A stretch of 64,000 nt of DNA from the NCBI GenBank assembly GCA_016284305.1, contig JAEEON010000074.1:62001-126000 (forward strand). Direction: 5' to 3'. Positions 1 to 9,283 of this stretch are shown piece after piece. This DNA is from Bacteroidales bacterium. Lineage in GTDB: Bacteria; Bacteroidota; Bacteroidia; Bacteroidales; F082. Under the pieces are notes generated by a model. That model did no database searches and had not been told where the DNA came from. It was given only the letters and a program-made list of their open reading frames with translations. The position numbers and the translations under genes were made by a program. Each line of letters starts with the position of its first letter. Position 1 is the first letter of the stretch.

Positions 1-3000
1 TATACTCTTCCATAGATAAGGCAGTATCTTATCCAAGGAATAGTGTGCTGATGCCAATCCCTCAAGACCAGACAATTTATAGAGAATTGGGACCTTATCA
101 TCGTCAAACAAACCAAAGACAAAGTCGTCAAAACGGTCTGGTTGCTCACTGACACATTGTTTAAAAGTATCAGCATGTACTCTTTCATCAAAATGGCGGA
201 ACTTCCCTTTTGCATACCGTTGTACACCATAAAATGAATTTAACCAACTATTAAATGTTACCGTTTTGTATTGTTCAATCGGCATAAGGCCACCACAGAC
301 AAAAGCTGCGGTTGCCTCATGATCAGGCTTTGTGTTATTCCATTCATCGTCAAACCTCCTATTTAATTCTAATAATCTGTTTTTATTCTGTTGGTTGCGA
401 AGATGTTCCGGTATGGCACAAATTAGTTCTCTTTGATGATAACCTAAATGAGGATAATACAACATTGAGTTTTTTTTCTCTTTATTAGAGAAACTATCTG
501 ACGCTGCTTTAAAATTATAGATGTATTCCTGTACTTTTGCCAAGATTTCGCCATCAACTGTCAACAACCATTTCCTTAACATTTCCAAGAAATAGTATCT
601 TGCGTCACTGGTTGTCAGCAGATCATCCACCAATTGAGGATTTTCAAGTATGATAATCATCTCCTTTGAGAAATAAGCAGGATTCTCCGCCATTGCCATA
701 AAAGCAAAAACATAACAACTAACTTCTCTTTGATCCAATAAACGCCTAATATCTTCAATTTTGGAATCCGGATGAGTCTTCACTTCGTGTTTCAACATTT
801 CGCCAAACCACTTTTCCAAAGAAGAAGAACCTTGATGGCGCCCAAGATAATGAGCGAACACTTTGTCATAATCAATCTCATTTTTCCACTCAGAAATCCG
901 ATTTGCATTTATGGCGCCTATGATCGCGTCTCTCAAAATAGGATAAAAGTCATTTGCATGCTTTTTCATCATGGGTTTACAAATATCTTCAACAATATTC
1001 CTCATAACATGTTCTTTGTCACCGTCTTCCTCTTTTTTAGGATTTAGCACATATAATAATAAATCCATTATTTTATCAAGTACAAATTTGGGATTGGTTG
1101 CCAAAGCGCTCTCTAAGAAATCTGCCTTTTTTTCGAATGTGTCACATAAAGATTGATACCATTTTGTAACAATGCTTAACGAAAAGTCAGGAGTGAAATA
1201 CAGTAATCTCTGAACTACATTGTTTCTTGTTTTCTCGTCCTTAATTTGATCTATTAACTTATATACTTCTTCTGTGCTAACTTGAACATGGTTCCATAAA
1301 AACCCATAAACATTCAAGTATTTGGTATCACCGACAAGCATTTCTGTAATGTCTTTGGCAAGCAATGGGCATATTACATCATACCATTCCTTATTTCTTG
1401 TCTGTTTTATGAATGAATAAAACAATGATGGAGTTTGTACGCACAATTCTTTTATACATTTTTTCTCAAAAGGTAAAATGTTTGTTCGGTTTGCCATTCC
1501 CCAAAGAAACATCAGTTGGATATGCACTCTTACTTTTTTAGAAAACAATATGGTCTTGACATCTTCCTGATATTGTTTTGCGTTTTTTGCTCTTTCGTAA
1601 TCAATCACCATATTAACAGTGGATCGTAAAAACAAACCTTGATGCTTTTTTTCTGCCACTATTTTTTGAATGAATGGCTGTTCTCCTTTTGTATGATACC
1701 GCGCAAATACATAGTCATACATGCTCTGATGGAAGAAGGTCGCCCTATTGCCCACTTGTTCAATAACACCTTTACTAATAAGATAGTTTGATTCTCTAAA
1801 ACTCTCAGTATCAGATTCCCATTGTGGAGTTAAAGTTTCGTCATCATATATTTTTTGAGCCAAACCATATAAAACATTTTCGGCTGATTTCTTATTGATT
1901 GTGACTTCTGAAAGGTTTATTGTTTGTCGCCATAATTCATCATACAAATCCGTTATGGAAAGATAGTTTGTTTTGGGGTTTTTTACAAACACTTGACAAA
2001 AAAGGTTAAGATGTTGTGGCGTCTGTAATACTTCTATAGTTTTCTCATCTAACTCTTTATACAGACCGGTTTTAAGTCTATTAAGGATTGTTTCCACTTC
2101 CGACTTACTCAATATACCCAATTCAATTTTTGGATTTTGTCCCAATAAACGCAACTTAGGATCAAATTCCAAATCAAAAGAACGACAAGACACAATAATC
2201 CTCACATTCTTAAGACAGCCAGCAGCAGAAAAATGTTCAATCAAAGCTACTACATTCTCAAGTTTGGTTCTATCGTTGGTAATATATTGGGAGAGAGCAT
2301 CTATCTGATCTATAACAAGAACTGCTTTTTCTTCTTGTATCAAGCTTGAAAAAGTGTTTATCAACGCCTCTAACTGTTCGTTGTTCGTCATCCCTGAAGG
2401 AATTTGGAATCTGTCTGCTTTCAATGCAAAACATTTTATACCATCGGCGTCCAACTTCTGGATCACCTGCTTTATGACAACACTTTTCCCCATACCAGCA
2501 TTGCCCACAAGCAATTTGACATTGGGCTCTTCTTTGGCTAAATCTCCTTGAACCCATTGGTACAATAAATCTATCTCTTTCCGCTCAACAAAAGAATTCT
2601 TTAAATGGTGGAAATCTGTATTTATTAAACGGAAAGCCACAATGTTTTCCGAGATAATCTCCTCAGCACTTTTCTTTCTTTTTGACAACAAGGATACTTT
2701 ATCATCAAAAATTTGTTTCCACCTCTCAATAACATCATTGACATTTTCCCGACTTAAAACTTCATCGTCAGAAAAATGATATGTATGAGAGGCGTTATCC
2801 CCTTGCGCTCTAAAATCTCTTATATACTCGTCTGAAATGTACTTCCAATATATTCTATTTGCATCAGCATCAACCGAAAGGAACACACAAACTTCGTTAC
2901 GCATTTGATTTGCATAAGCAACAAAATATGCAGGAATCGGTGCTTTATTCAACCCTTTATTCTCAGCTTTATAAGATTTAGCTTGAACTATTATTTTCCC

Positions 3001-3189
3001 GATAGGGCGTTCTTTTTCATCGACTAACTCAATATAACCATCTATATTAGCAGACTTGTCGTGACATTCAACCTTATGTGTTATTGCTCTAGTTCTCCTA
3101 AACAAACCTCTAATGCAATAATTTGCATCTTCATCAAGTCGGTCATTGGAGTCAGTAACCTGTTTGGGATTGAAATGTGTAGTTTCCAT
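1..3189 (-). CDS. DUF4365 nuclease-STAND ATPase defence protein, partial (C-terminus beyond left edge)
   Basis: The frame is open from an ATG at 3189 to the window edge (1063 codons, no stop), so the ORF track missed it. Residues 1-150 resemble DUF4365, a PD-(D/E)XK-like nuclease fold, with NIDGYIEL (D50) and IVQAKS (Q69-x-K71). A P-loop ATPase follows: Walker A GNAGMGKS near residue 230, Walker B AVLVIDQIDAL and a sensor-like IIVSCRS. The rest is long, helical and repeat-like, as in the ligand-sensing arm of STAND proteins. Known of the family: a nuclease, STAND ATPase and helical sensor in that order is the plan of Avs-type antiviral NTPases, which oligomerise on a phage protein and cut DNA. 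Inference: this is the last visible gene of the defence cluster, 18 nt after the LlaJI-like gene. What it senses cannot be read from the sequence. Confidence 0.75.
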   Translation of the reverse strand, partial: METTHFNPKQVTDSNDRLDEDANYCIRGLFRRTRAITHKVECHDKSANIDGYIELVDEKERPIGKIIVQAKSYKAENKGLNKAPIPAYFVAYANQMRNEVCVFLSVDADANRIYWKYISDEYIRDFRAQGDNASHTYHFSDDEVLSRENVNDVIERWKQIFDDKVSLLSKRKKSAEEIISENIVAFRLINTDFHHLKNSFVERKEIDLLYQWVQGDLAKEEPNVKLLVGNAGMGKSVVIKQVIQKLDADGIKCFALKADRFQIPSGMTNNEQLEALINTFSSLIQEEKAVLVIDQIDALSQYITNDRTKLENVVALIEHFSAAGCLKNVRIIVSCRSFDLEFDPKLRLLGQNPKIELGILSKSEVETILNRLKTGLYKELDEKTIEVLQTPQHLNLFCQVFVKNPKTNYLSITDLYDELWRQTINLSEVTINKKSAENVLYGLAQKIYDDETLTPQWESDTESFRESNYLISKGVIEQVGNRATFFHQSMYDYVFARYHTKGEQPFIQKIVAEKKHQGLFLRSTVNMVIDYERAKNAKQYQEDVKTILFSKKVRVHIQLMFLWGMANRTNILPFEKKCIKELCVQTPSLFYSFIKQTRNKEWYDVICPLLAKDITEMLVGDTKYLNVYGFLWNHVQVSTEEVYKLIDQIKDEKTRNNVVQRLLYFTPDFSLSIVTKWYQSLCDTFEKKADFLESALATNPKFVLDKIMDLLLYVLNPKKEEDGDKEHVMRNIVEDICKPMMKKHANDFYPILRDAIIGAINANRISEWKNEIDYDKVFAHYLGRHQGSSSLEKWFGEMLKHEVKTHPDSKIEDIRRLLDQREVSCYVFAFMAMAENPAYFSKEMIIILENPQLVDDLLTTSDARYYFLEMLRKWLLTVDGEILAKVQEYIYNFKAASDSFSNKEKKNSMLYYPHLGYHQRELICAIPEHLRNQQNKNRLLELNRRFDDEWNNTKPDHEATAAFVCGGLMPIEQYKTVTFNSWLNSFYGVQRYAKGKFRHFDERVHADTFKQCVSEQPDRFDDFVFGLFDDDKVPILYKLSGLEGLASAHYSLDKILPYLWKSI

Positions 3190-3207
3190 AGTTCCCTTTA
3201 TCAAAAC

Positions 3208-5562
3208 TTACAGACCATCCCTATAATCCAACAATTCTTTAGCCGTTGTGAACAGGGGCTCCTCTGGTGTGTATGATCCAAACTCTTCCAAATGTTTCTT
3301 TCGCAAATCCACGAGAAGTTCTTTGATTCGTAACTTGCCAACCGTAACCTCCTCGTCGAATCGGTAAAAGAAATAATTGCCTTTAGGTTCAAAGGGATAC
3401 CATGTCTTTTTCATCCGTTCTTCAGAAACTTTTGGTGCCGTGTCTTTAACGTGGAAGACACGATACTTACCGCTACTTTCCACATCATCGGTGTAGAGAA
3501 CAACGAACTGCACCTTTTTCTTCTCATAAAAGGAAGCGAAATGAGCACCTTCTCTTGGCTCTTCTCCCTTTACCTGCAATCTTACGTTGTAAACCAGCGA
3601 CCCTTTGTCATTGTTGCCCAATATCCACTGTAGTTGTTCCTTTGATTTATAATAACCCACAAGAACACCATGGTCAGGATAACGTTCCAGATAATGCATG
3701 GTAAGCCATTGTGACATAACCAGCGGCTGTTGTAATTCTTGTTCAATGTCAGCCTTCAATACCTCATGTGGGTCTTTGCCCATCAAGCACTCCTCAATGA
3801 CAAAGTATTTCTTCAATTCATCAAATTGTCCCTGTGTTTCTGCCATTTTTTTTGCCGGACGTGCGTATGCAAAATACATAGTTCTATCCTCACCGTATGG
3901 CTGAAATACACGTCCATTCAACTCGTAAAAGTGTTGTTGCAGGTATAAAGCTCCGTCAACACCTAACCGAGCACGCATGGCATATATCTTGAATTCTTTT
4001 TGAATCACCTCGCGTATCTCGTCACGAAAGATATTATGGACATACTGTTTCCATATAGCCTTTTCATTCGATTTGTTTCGAGCATAGAGATAGAGTATGT
4101 ACAAGAAGTTTACGTCATATTGTGACAAGAAGAGTGTATCCCGGTCAAACAACCGATCCGGAAACTGATACGAGACCTTTGTACAGTGTTTCTCGTTCTT
4201 GTCCTTATGCTTAACGATGTTTTCATGAGCATTGTAACGACGATCATCATATACAAAAGCACTAATGAAGAAATTGGGGATCACATCATAGCCCTCAGTC
4301 ACGGAAGCATCTTGTAATCGTATGTCATTAAATTGTTTCCGATCTTCTTTGCGCAGCTTCCTATCCACTTCGTCATAAGCTGTTTCTTCCGCCAAAAATA
4401 GGTTGATGTTCCATTGGATCACATTCTTTGCGTAAGTGTACTGCTTGTAAATAGATTCTGCTGTCAGCGAGTGTCCACTTTTGTAGTATTTCGAATCTCC
4501 AATATAATACACCTCACGATCCATTTGCATATTGGCAGAAGTTAATGCCAAATCGGTGTATATGTGGTCCACACGTTTTCCATCAGTCTGATCAGCAAGT
4601 CCCTTAGGAATACTATTGCGCGGAGTGCCAATCAGTTCATCAATCATCGCTTCAAACACCACATTGAAACTCTTGGCCAAAATGTATTCTTGAGCGTGTG
4701 TATTGATGGCAATCCGGTATGAGTTTTCAAAAAATGCATAGCAGAGATCCCACAATTGAAGTGCTTTGTCAGAAAAGTATTTGTACTTGATCTGCATTAA
4801 CCGTGTTTTACCCATTCCACGCAGATACTGCTTGAACTGTTTGCCTTGTATCAGTTCATATTGTACATTGATAGGTGCATTGAATCCGTATTCCTGATTT
4901 AAATAATACAAAATGCTAAAAAAAATGATAAATAGTTCTTCCTCATAGTTTATTATCCGTTTCTTGTTGATTGGATTTACGTACACGGCTTCGTTGTCTT
5001 GTATGAATCCCTGCGTGTGGCCAATGGTACGAGTCCAGCTAATTTTGTTATTCCCGCGATGCAGGTTCTTTATAGTAAAGAGGACAAAGTCGCGGTTGTC
5101 ACGATTAAAGTCAATAAGAGAAAGAACAATATCCAGATAGGTCTCTGCCTTTTGGCGTGTCCCCTTGCCTGCTTGAGGAAGATGTTTATATAGGATAGCT
5201 TTGCTCTTGGGGTTGGACTTATAAAACACAATCAACGCACGGTAAATCCACACCGAAAACTCGTAAATAAACTTTCGGTATTCCTTGCCCAACTGTTCCT
5301 GGCCCTTCGGAGTGAGCACCATCTCGGGGGTGACTCCTTTCTCGCCTTCGTCTGTTTTCAGTTTAACACCCACCAACACTTCCTGTTCTGTCAGCAGCAC
5401 CTTGGGCAAGATGAACACACAATCGTGCAAATGCGGGTTGTAGAAATAGCCCACATATTGCACGCTCACCCGCTTATCTACATCTTGAAGCACATATATG
5501 TCCTTCAAGATTGTCTCCACAAGGTGGCTTTCATACTGGTGTTCTTCAAACAGGATGTACAT
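3208..5562 (-). CDS. LlaJI-family restriction endonuclease subunit (McrC-like partner)
   Basis: This 784-residue protein has the look of LlaJI-type endonucleases, starting with an N-terminal segment around YVGYFYNPHLHDCVFILPK (residues 36-54). A PD-(D/E)XK active site is visible: D332 in VDHIYTDL, then D356-S-K358 in YIGDSKYYK. Its start overlaps the stop of the McrB-like gene by one base, so the two are probably translated together. Known of the family: in LlaJI and McrBC systems the GTPase subunit moves or activates a separate nuclease subunit. Inference: this is the DNA-cutting partner of the upstream McrB-like NTPase. It could instead act as a modification-dependent (type IV) nuclease. 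The catalytic motif is clear; the exact family name is slightly less sure. Confidence 0.8.
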   Translation of the reverse strand: MYILFEEHQYESHLVETILKDIYVLQDVDKRVSVQYVGYFYNPHLHDCVFILPKVLLTEQEVLVGVKLKTDEGEKGVTPEMVLTPKGQEQLGKEYRKFIYEFSVWIYRALIVFYKSNPKSKAILYKHLPQAGKGTRQKAETYLDIVLSLIDFNRDNRDFVLFTIKNLHRGNNKISWTRTIGHTQGFIQDNEAVYVNPINKKRIINYEEELFIIFFSILYYLNQEYGFNAPINVQYELIQGKQFKQYLRGMGKTRLMQIKYKYFSDKALQLWDLCYAFFENSYRIAINTHAQEYILAKSFNVVFEAMIDELIGTPRNSIPKGLADQTDGKRVDHIYTDLALTSANMQMDREVYYIGDSKYYKSGHSLTAESIYKQYTYAKNVIQWNINLFLAEETAYDEVDRKLRKEDRKQFNDIRLQDASVTEGYDVIPNFFISAFVYDDRRYNAHENIVKHKDKNEKHCTKVSYQFPDRLFDRDTLFLSQYDVNFLYILYLYARNKSNEKAIWKQYVHNIFRDEIREVIQKEFKIYAMRARLGVDGALYLQQHFYELNGRVFQPYGEDRTMYFAYARPAKKMAETQGQFDELKKYFVIEECLMGKDPHEVLKADIEQELQQPLVMSQWLTMHYLERYPDHGVLVGYYKSKEQLQWILGNNDKGSLVYNVRLQVKGEEPREGAHFASFYEKKKVQFVVLYTDDVESSGKYRVFHVKDTAPKVSEERMKKTWYPFEPKGNYFFYRFDEEVTVGKLRIKELLVDLRKKHLEEFGSYTPEEPLFTTAKELLDYRDGL

Positions 5563-7061
5563 TAGTTATGTTCTTCATTCGTCTTTTTCCAGTTCATAAC
5601 ACTTTCAAGAAAGCCTTTCAGACGCACCTCGTTTACCTTTTCGCCCTCCTCGTTGTAGAAGTCAGGGAAGGTGAGGTCTTTTGTCACCTCCTTGCCTTCA
5701 ATCATTTCTTTATATTGGAACAGCACAGCATCCTCGAAGCCGTAATCTTTGAACACATCGTTCCAGAGGTAGAAAACAACTTTGCTGACGAAGGTCTCAG
5801 CATTTATAACGCCATTGCTGTCGGCTTTACAGAAAAAGTATCCTAGTTGTTTGTCAGCACTGGAGGTTATTGAAGCGATAATCTCGTTGATCTTGCTGAT
5901 GAAGTCCCACCAGGAAAGCGATTCTTCATCATTGATCTTAACGGTGTTTCCTTCGTTATCTTTCACAACATTTCTCCAATTTAGTTCATTACCATACTCA
6001 TCTTTTCCCTTCTTAATCTTCATATACTTCCACTCCCATCTGCGCTTGAAGGCCGAGTCGATGGGGAAGAGGCTTTGGTCGGAGGTGTTCATGGTAGCCC
6101 AGATATAGAGGTTCGGAGGAAGCAACAAAATACGTCCGCTTTGAATGTCTTCAGAAAGGGTAGAATCATAGTTGCTGATGTAATCCTTGACGGCACCTTC
6201 AGCATCGATGGCTTTGTTTAGCTTGTAGTCTTTATGCTCCTTAAAAGCTCTTTCAATCTCCTGTTGCAGGTCGGTATCGGCCTCAATGGGATATTCTGAG
6301 AAATCGTTATCGCTTCGGTCGAGCAGTTGGAAGAGGTCGCCGAAAATCTGGGCGCAATTGCCTCGGTTGATTTCCTCGATGACAAGGAATTGAGGAGCAA
6401 CTCCGTCATCGCCAGCATCGGCCCACTTCTTCCAGGCACCGAGATAAGCCTTCAAGAAAGCCTGCATCACGAATTTGTAGGTGATGCGTTTCTCTTTATA
6501 TGTGCCTGGGTCTTGCAAGCTTATGCCGCTTTTCACCACAACTGGGACTACTTGTGTATCCACTTCATCCATTGTCGGCTTATAACAACCCACAAAGGTC
6601 GAGTAATCGCTGTCGGGGTGGAACGTGGTTCGGATAACGCTTTCTCCCTTGGTCAGTTTCTTTATCTCGTGGGATTTGCCCGTGCCAGGGGCACCGTAGA
6701 AGATTTGCTGGAGGGGAAAAACAAACAATCTATTCTTATGAGGAATAGTGGTGCCTTGCTGGGTGAACTTTTCAATTTGACCGAGAGCCATCAAGGCCAT
6801 AACACGTAATGTTGATGAATAGCCGTATTCAAATTTGTCTATATCGCTCAGTCCGCTCAAAGCGTCTCTTGCATCATTGGCTGTTGCGTCGGGGTGCTTG
6901 CCAAAGTAATCAATATATTCTTCCAATAAGGATTTTGAGATAGTTCTTAACCCATAAGCTCCTCTACTTGTCGATTTTACAAGGTAACAGAGTCTGTCTT
7001 CATCGATGATTGTTATTTGACCATTGTCGGAAGAATCTCCAATATTAAGAATAGTATTCAT
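5562..7061 (-). CDS. mcrB: McrB-type AAA+ NTPase (restriction system motor)
   Basis: This 499-residue protein carries an AAA+ domain of the McrB/AAA_5 group. Walker A GAPGTGKS is at residues 123-130, Walker B is FLVIEEINRG, and the McrB-like sensor region ATMNTSDQSLFPIDSAFKRR follows. The first 110 residues are a separate domain, probably for DNA or target recognition, and do not resemble the known McrB 5-methylcytosine-binding domain closely enough to name. The ATG at 7061 is the only sensible start. It lies 34 nt after the two-TM gene and overlaps the LlaJI-like gene at its end. Known of the family: McrB subunits form GTP-hydrolysing hexamers that recruit the nuclease subunit. Inference: it forms a restriction complex with the 784-residue protein. 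Confidence 0.88.
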   Translation of the reverse strand: MNTILNIGDSSDNGQITIIDEDRLCYLVKSTSRGAYGLRTISKSLLEEYIDYFGKHPDATANDARDALSGLSDIDKFEYGYSSTLRVMALMALGQIEKFTQQGTTIPHKNRLFVFPLQQIFYGAPGTGKSHEIKKLTKGESVIRTTFHPDSDYSTFVGCYKPTMDEVDTQVVPVVVKSGISLQDPGTYKEKRITYKFVMQAFLKAYLGAWKKWADAGDDGVAPQFLVIEEINRGNCAQIFGDLFQLLDRSDNDFSEYPIEADTDLQQEIERAFKEHKDYKLNKAIDAEGAVKDYISNYDSTLSEDIQSGRILLLPPNLYIWATMNTSDQSLFPIDSAFKRRWEWKYMKIKKGKDEYGNELNWRNVVKDNEGNTVKINDEESLSWWDFISKINEIIASITSSADKQLGYFFCKADSNGVINAETFVSKVVFYLWNDVFKDYGFEDAVLFQYKEMIEGKEVTKDLTFPDFYNEEGEKVNEVRLKGFLESVMNWKKTNEEHN

Positions 7062-7095
7062 ATCTATTTATGGTTTTGTATCATTGAAATGCCTA

Positions 7096-7869
7096 TCATA
7101 AACTTATTATATCCTCTGACAGATAGTCCTCCAAACTTTTAGATGTGAATCCGTCTTGATATGCAGTTATTGTTTGTTTGAATATCTGCCATTTATATTT
7201 GTTTCTTAACTCTTTGTCAATAAACGTTAGGTTTTGATCAATATGAGTTAGTAAGGTTGCAGTCTGCCTTATTGTTTTCTTTAATACAGAATTAGTATTC
7301 GTTGAATTACTTGTTATTTTATCAGGTATACCTTGGCTCAGCATTACGATTCTATCCGTTTGGATAGCCATTGTAAGGTATAAGCAGTCTGTTAAGATAG
7401 ATTTGATAGTTTGATAATTGTTTTGTCTGAAACAAATCAATAGTTTGTATATAGAATTATTCCTACGAAATGGCATATAATCTATCCAAATAATTGCATC
7501 AAGATAAAAATTAGCACTGTTGATGGCTTGTTGAATCATACTTTCTGTAATAGCAGTGTGTCCATTTAAGGCACGTATACAAGTGCTTCTAATTTGTAAC
7601 ACTTGATTGTACAGATTCTCAAAATGAGAAAACATAGTATTTTCTGCTTCCTTCTTTAGTTGAAAGTATTTCAATATCTCATAGGCAAGAACAATTAATT
7701 GACTTGCAAAGGCCCCGGCAAAGATGGCAAACAAAAAATCATTCGATATCCATCTTGAATTTACAATAACAATTTGATTTTCAATATTGAGAGAAACAAT
7801 ATACGTTAACACGAACACAATAGCCAAAAGCCAAAATAGTCGTATAATCGTATTTACACAAGTTGTCAT
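7096..7869 (-). CDS. two-TM membrane protein of the defence cluster
   Basis: I do not recognise a named family in this 257-residue protein. Two hydrophobic segments are visible, at about residues 9-28 and 46-65. A long helical, probably cytoplasmic part follows, with many Gln, Ile and Thr residues and no obvious enzyme motif. It sits between the caspase-like gene (86 nt upstream) and the McrB-like gene (34 nt downstream), on the same strand. Known in general: many phage-defence operons carry small 2-TM proteins that act as membrane-disrupting effectors or anchors. Inference only: it may be a cell-killing effector released by the signalling part of the cluster, or it may hold the complex at the membrane. 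Its base composition is AT-rich like its neighbours. Confidence 0.7.
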   Translation of the reverse strand: MTTCVNTIIRLFWLLAIVFVLTYIVSLNIENQIVIVNSRWISNDFLFAIFAGAFASQLIVLAYEILKYFQLKKEAENTMFSHFENLYNQVLQIRSTCIRALNGHTAITESMIQQAINSANFYLDAIIWIDYMPFRRNNSIYKLLICFRQNNYQTIKSILTDCLYLTMAIQTDRIVMLSQGIPDKITSNSTNTNSVLKKTIRQTATLLTHIDQNLTFIDKELRNKYKWQIFKQTITAYQDGFTSKSLEDYLSEDIISL

Positions 7870-7955
7870 ATACTATGTTTAGTTATATAATTCAGTATGA
7901 AATCTATAGCATCCTGAGAACAAATCTATGAATGTATTTTTTATCTTGGGCATAT

Positions 7956-8588
7956 TCAACTAATAATCAAATCTTTATAAACATAATACAGTTCATCGGC
8001 AATAGTTCTATTGTTGGGTGCCTCTTTTTTCAAAAGGCACTGCACTATTTCTCTGCTTATGTTGAACTTCAACCGTTCCTTAAACAAGTGGAAATCAACC
8101 ATCGTAGCATCGGTAGTTGTATTAATGAAAGCGTTTACTAAAGCCGAATTAAAACAATCCACATCTTTTTTGTCAAGATCTTCTATACGGATGCCATGTA
8201 ATACCCTGGCTTGTCTAACATCATCCAAACTGGTGGGAATAAAACCAAAACCAATAGCGTTGGTCAACTTGTAATTCTTTATGAACGGGTTGGAATTACA
8301 TGCCAACAAAAACAAGCGTTTCCCTTCTAATAGACCAATGTTGTCTTTATTGATTAATTGAACGTTATCGATAATGCTTGCATAGAGGCACGTGCTCATA
8401 CCATGGCCCAAAAAGAAAACGGTTTGAGCATCCTCAAGTTCATTAAAAATGAGTTCAAGCGGATCATCATCTCCAGAAGTATCATACCCAACCCCAACTG
8501 CATTGAAACTCGTGCAGATGTGTTCATACAGCGGACGAAGAAATGCCGTTGTGAAATCTTCCGGATATATGCAAACAGTCTTTTTCAT
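7956..8588 (-). CDS. small caspase/CHAT-like protease domain protein
   Basis: This 210-residue protein consists of little more than one domain with the hallmark pattern of clan CD (caspase/CHAT) proteases. A strand ends in FFLGHG (His62-Gly63). About 35 residues later a second strand ends in FLLACNS (Cys97), followed by AIGFGFIPTS, which resembles the segment after the cysteine in CHAT domains. No TPR or other partner domain is attached. Its ATG (8588) overlaps the stop of the receiver-like gene by 4 nt (ATGA), so the two are coupled. Known of the family: prokaryotic caspase-like and CHAT proteases are used as suicide effectors in defence systems. Inference: this is the protease output of the GHKL-receiver pair upstream. 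The call rests on motif and spacing and needs a structure prediction. Confidence 0.65.
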   Translation of the reverse strand: MKKTVCIYPEDFTTAFLRPLYEHICTSFNAVGVGYDTSGDDDPLELIFNELEDAQTVFFLGHGMSTCLYASIIDNVQLINKDNIGLLEGKRLFLLACNSNPFIKNYKLTNAIGFGFIPTSLDDVRQARVLHGIRIEDLDKKDVDCFNSALVNAFINTTTDATMVDFHLFKERLKFNISREIVQCLLKKEAPNNRTIADELYYVYKDLIIS

Positions 8589-9274
8589 CGGTTGACTTCG
8601 GTGAGATATGCAATGGTTTGGGTTAAAACGGCTTCAATCCATTCCTCGGAACGGGCATCGGATTTGCTGTCTATCATCTCTGCGATTTCTAGAAATGTCT
8701 TTCCCTTTAATTCTGGGCAACAAGAGCTGAAAACCATATCGCCGTTTGCCCGTAACAAAGCGCATAAACGATGCTCCATGCTGTCTTCGCTATCATGTCG
8801 CAAATATTTAAGGAGGTCTTCTCGGTAATCGACTCTACTAATGCAATCTATTATCTTGTCGTGAATCAATTGATTTATGCCCTCAACAAGTTGTTCTGAT
8901 GATGCTTTTTGATAGTCTTCTCCGATAACGCTATTGATCACTTTATTCCAATTGCCGGAATACACGAAAAAGTTCAAGTTTCTTCGAAATTCGTGAACCA
9001 TGTGAACTATATCCAATCCGTTCAAATAGTCACAATCCAAACCAAAATCTGTAAGAGCTATGTCTATCTGCTTGTCTTTGATTTCTGAAGCTATTTTATC
9101 TTTCAGCTTTGCGACATCCAAATCTTCCGAATCTTCTTTTTTCAACTCGGCGGAACTGGTTCGGATGAATATGAAATCCAAATCGAATTCTTGCCTTGTT
9201 GAAAGCTTGATGCTATCTATGATTTTTGTTTGGTCTTTATCATCAAACAGTAATATGCATTTTGTCTTCTTCAT
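8585..9274 (-). CDS. receiver-like (REC) adaptor protein
   Basis: The first 120 residues or so follow the CheY receiver pattern: acidic pair D11-D12 after the first strand (ILLFDDKD), a likely phospho-acceptor D76 (ALTDFGLD, followed by NGLD), Ser106 at the end of the fourth strand (FFVYSG) and Lys111. A C-terminal part of about 110 residues is helical and has no HTH or enzyme motif that I can see. It starts 9 nt after the GHKL gene and overlaps the caspase-like gene by 4 nt. Inference: it takes a phosphate from the GHKL protein and passes the signal to the caspase-like product through its C-terminal domain. The lysine spacing is somewhat unusual, so it could be a pseudo-receiver that works by binding alone. 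Confidence 0.68.
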   Translation of the reverse strand: MKKTKCILLFDDKDQTKIIDSIKLSTRQEFDLDFIFIRTSSAELKKEDSEDLDVAKLKDKIASEIKDKQIDIALTDFGLDCDYLNGLDIVHMVHEFRRNLNFFVYSGNWNKVINSVIGEDYQKASSEQLVEGINQLIHDKIIDCISRVDYREDLLKYLRHDSEDSMEHRLCALLRANGDMVFSSCCPELKGKTFLEIAEMIDSKSDARSEEWIEAVLTQTIAYLTEVNR

Positions 9275-9283
9275 ATTGTCAAA

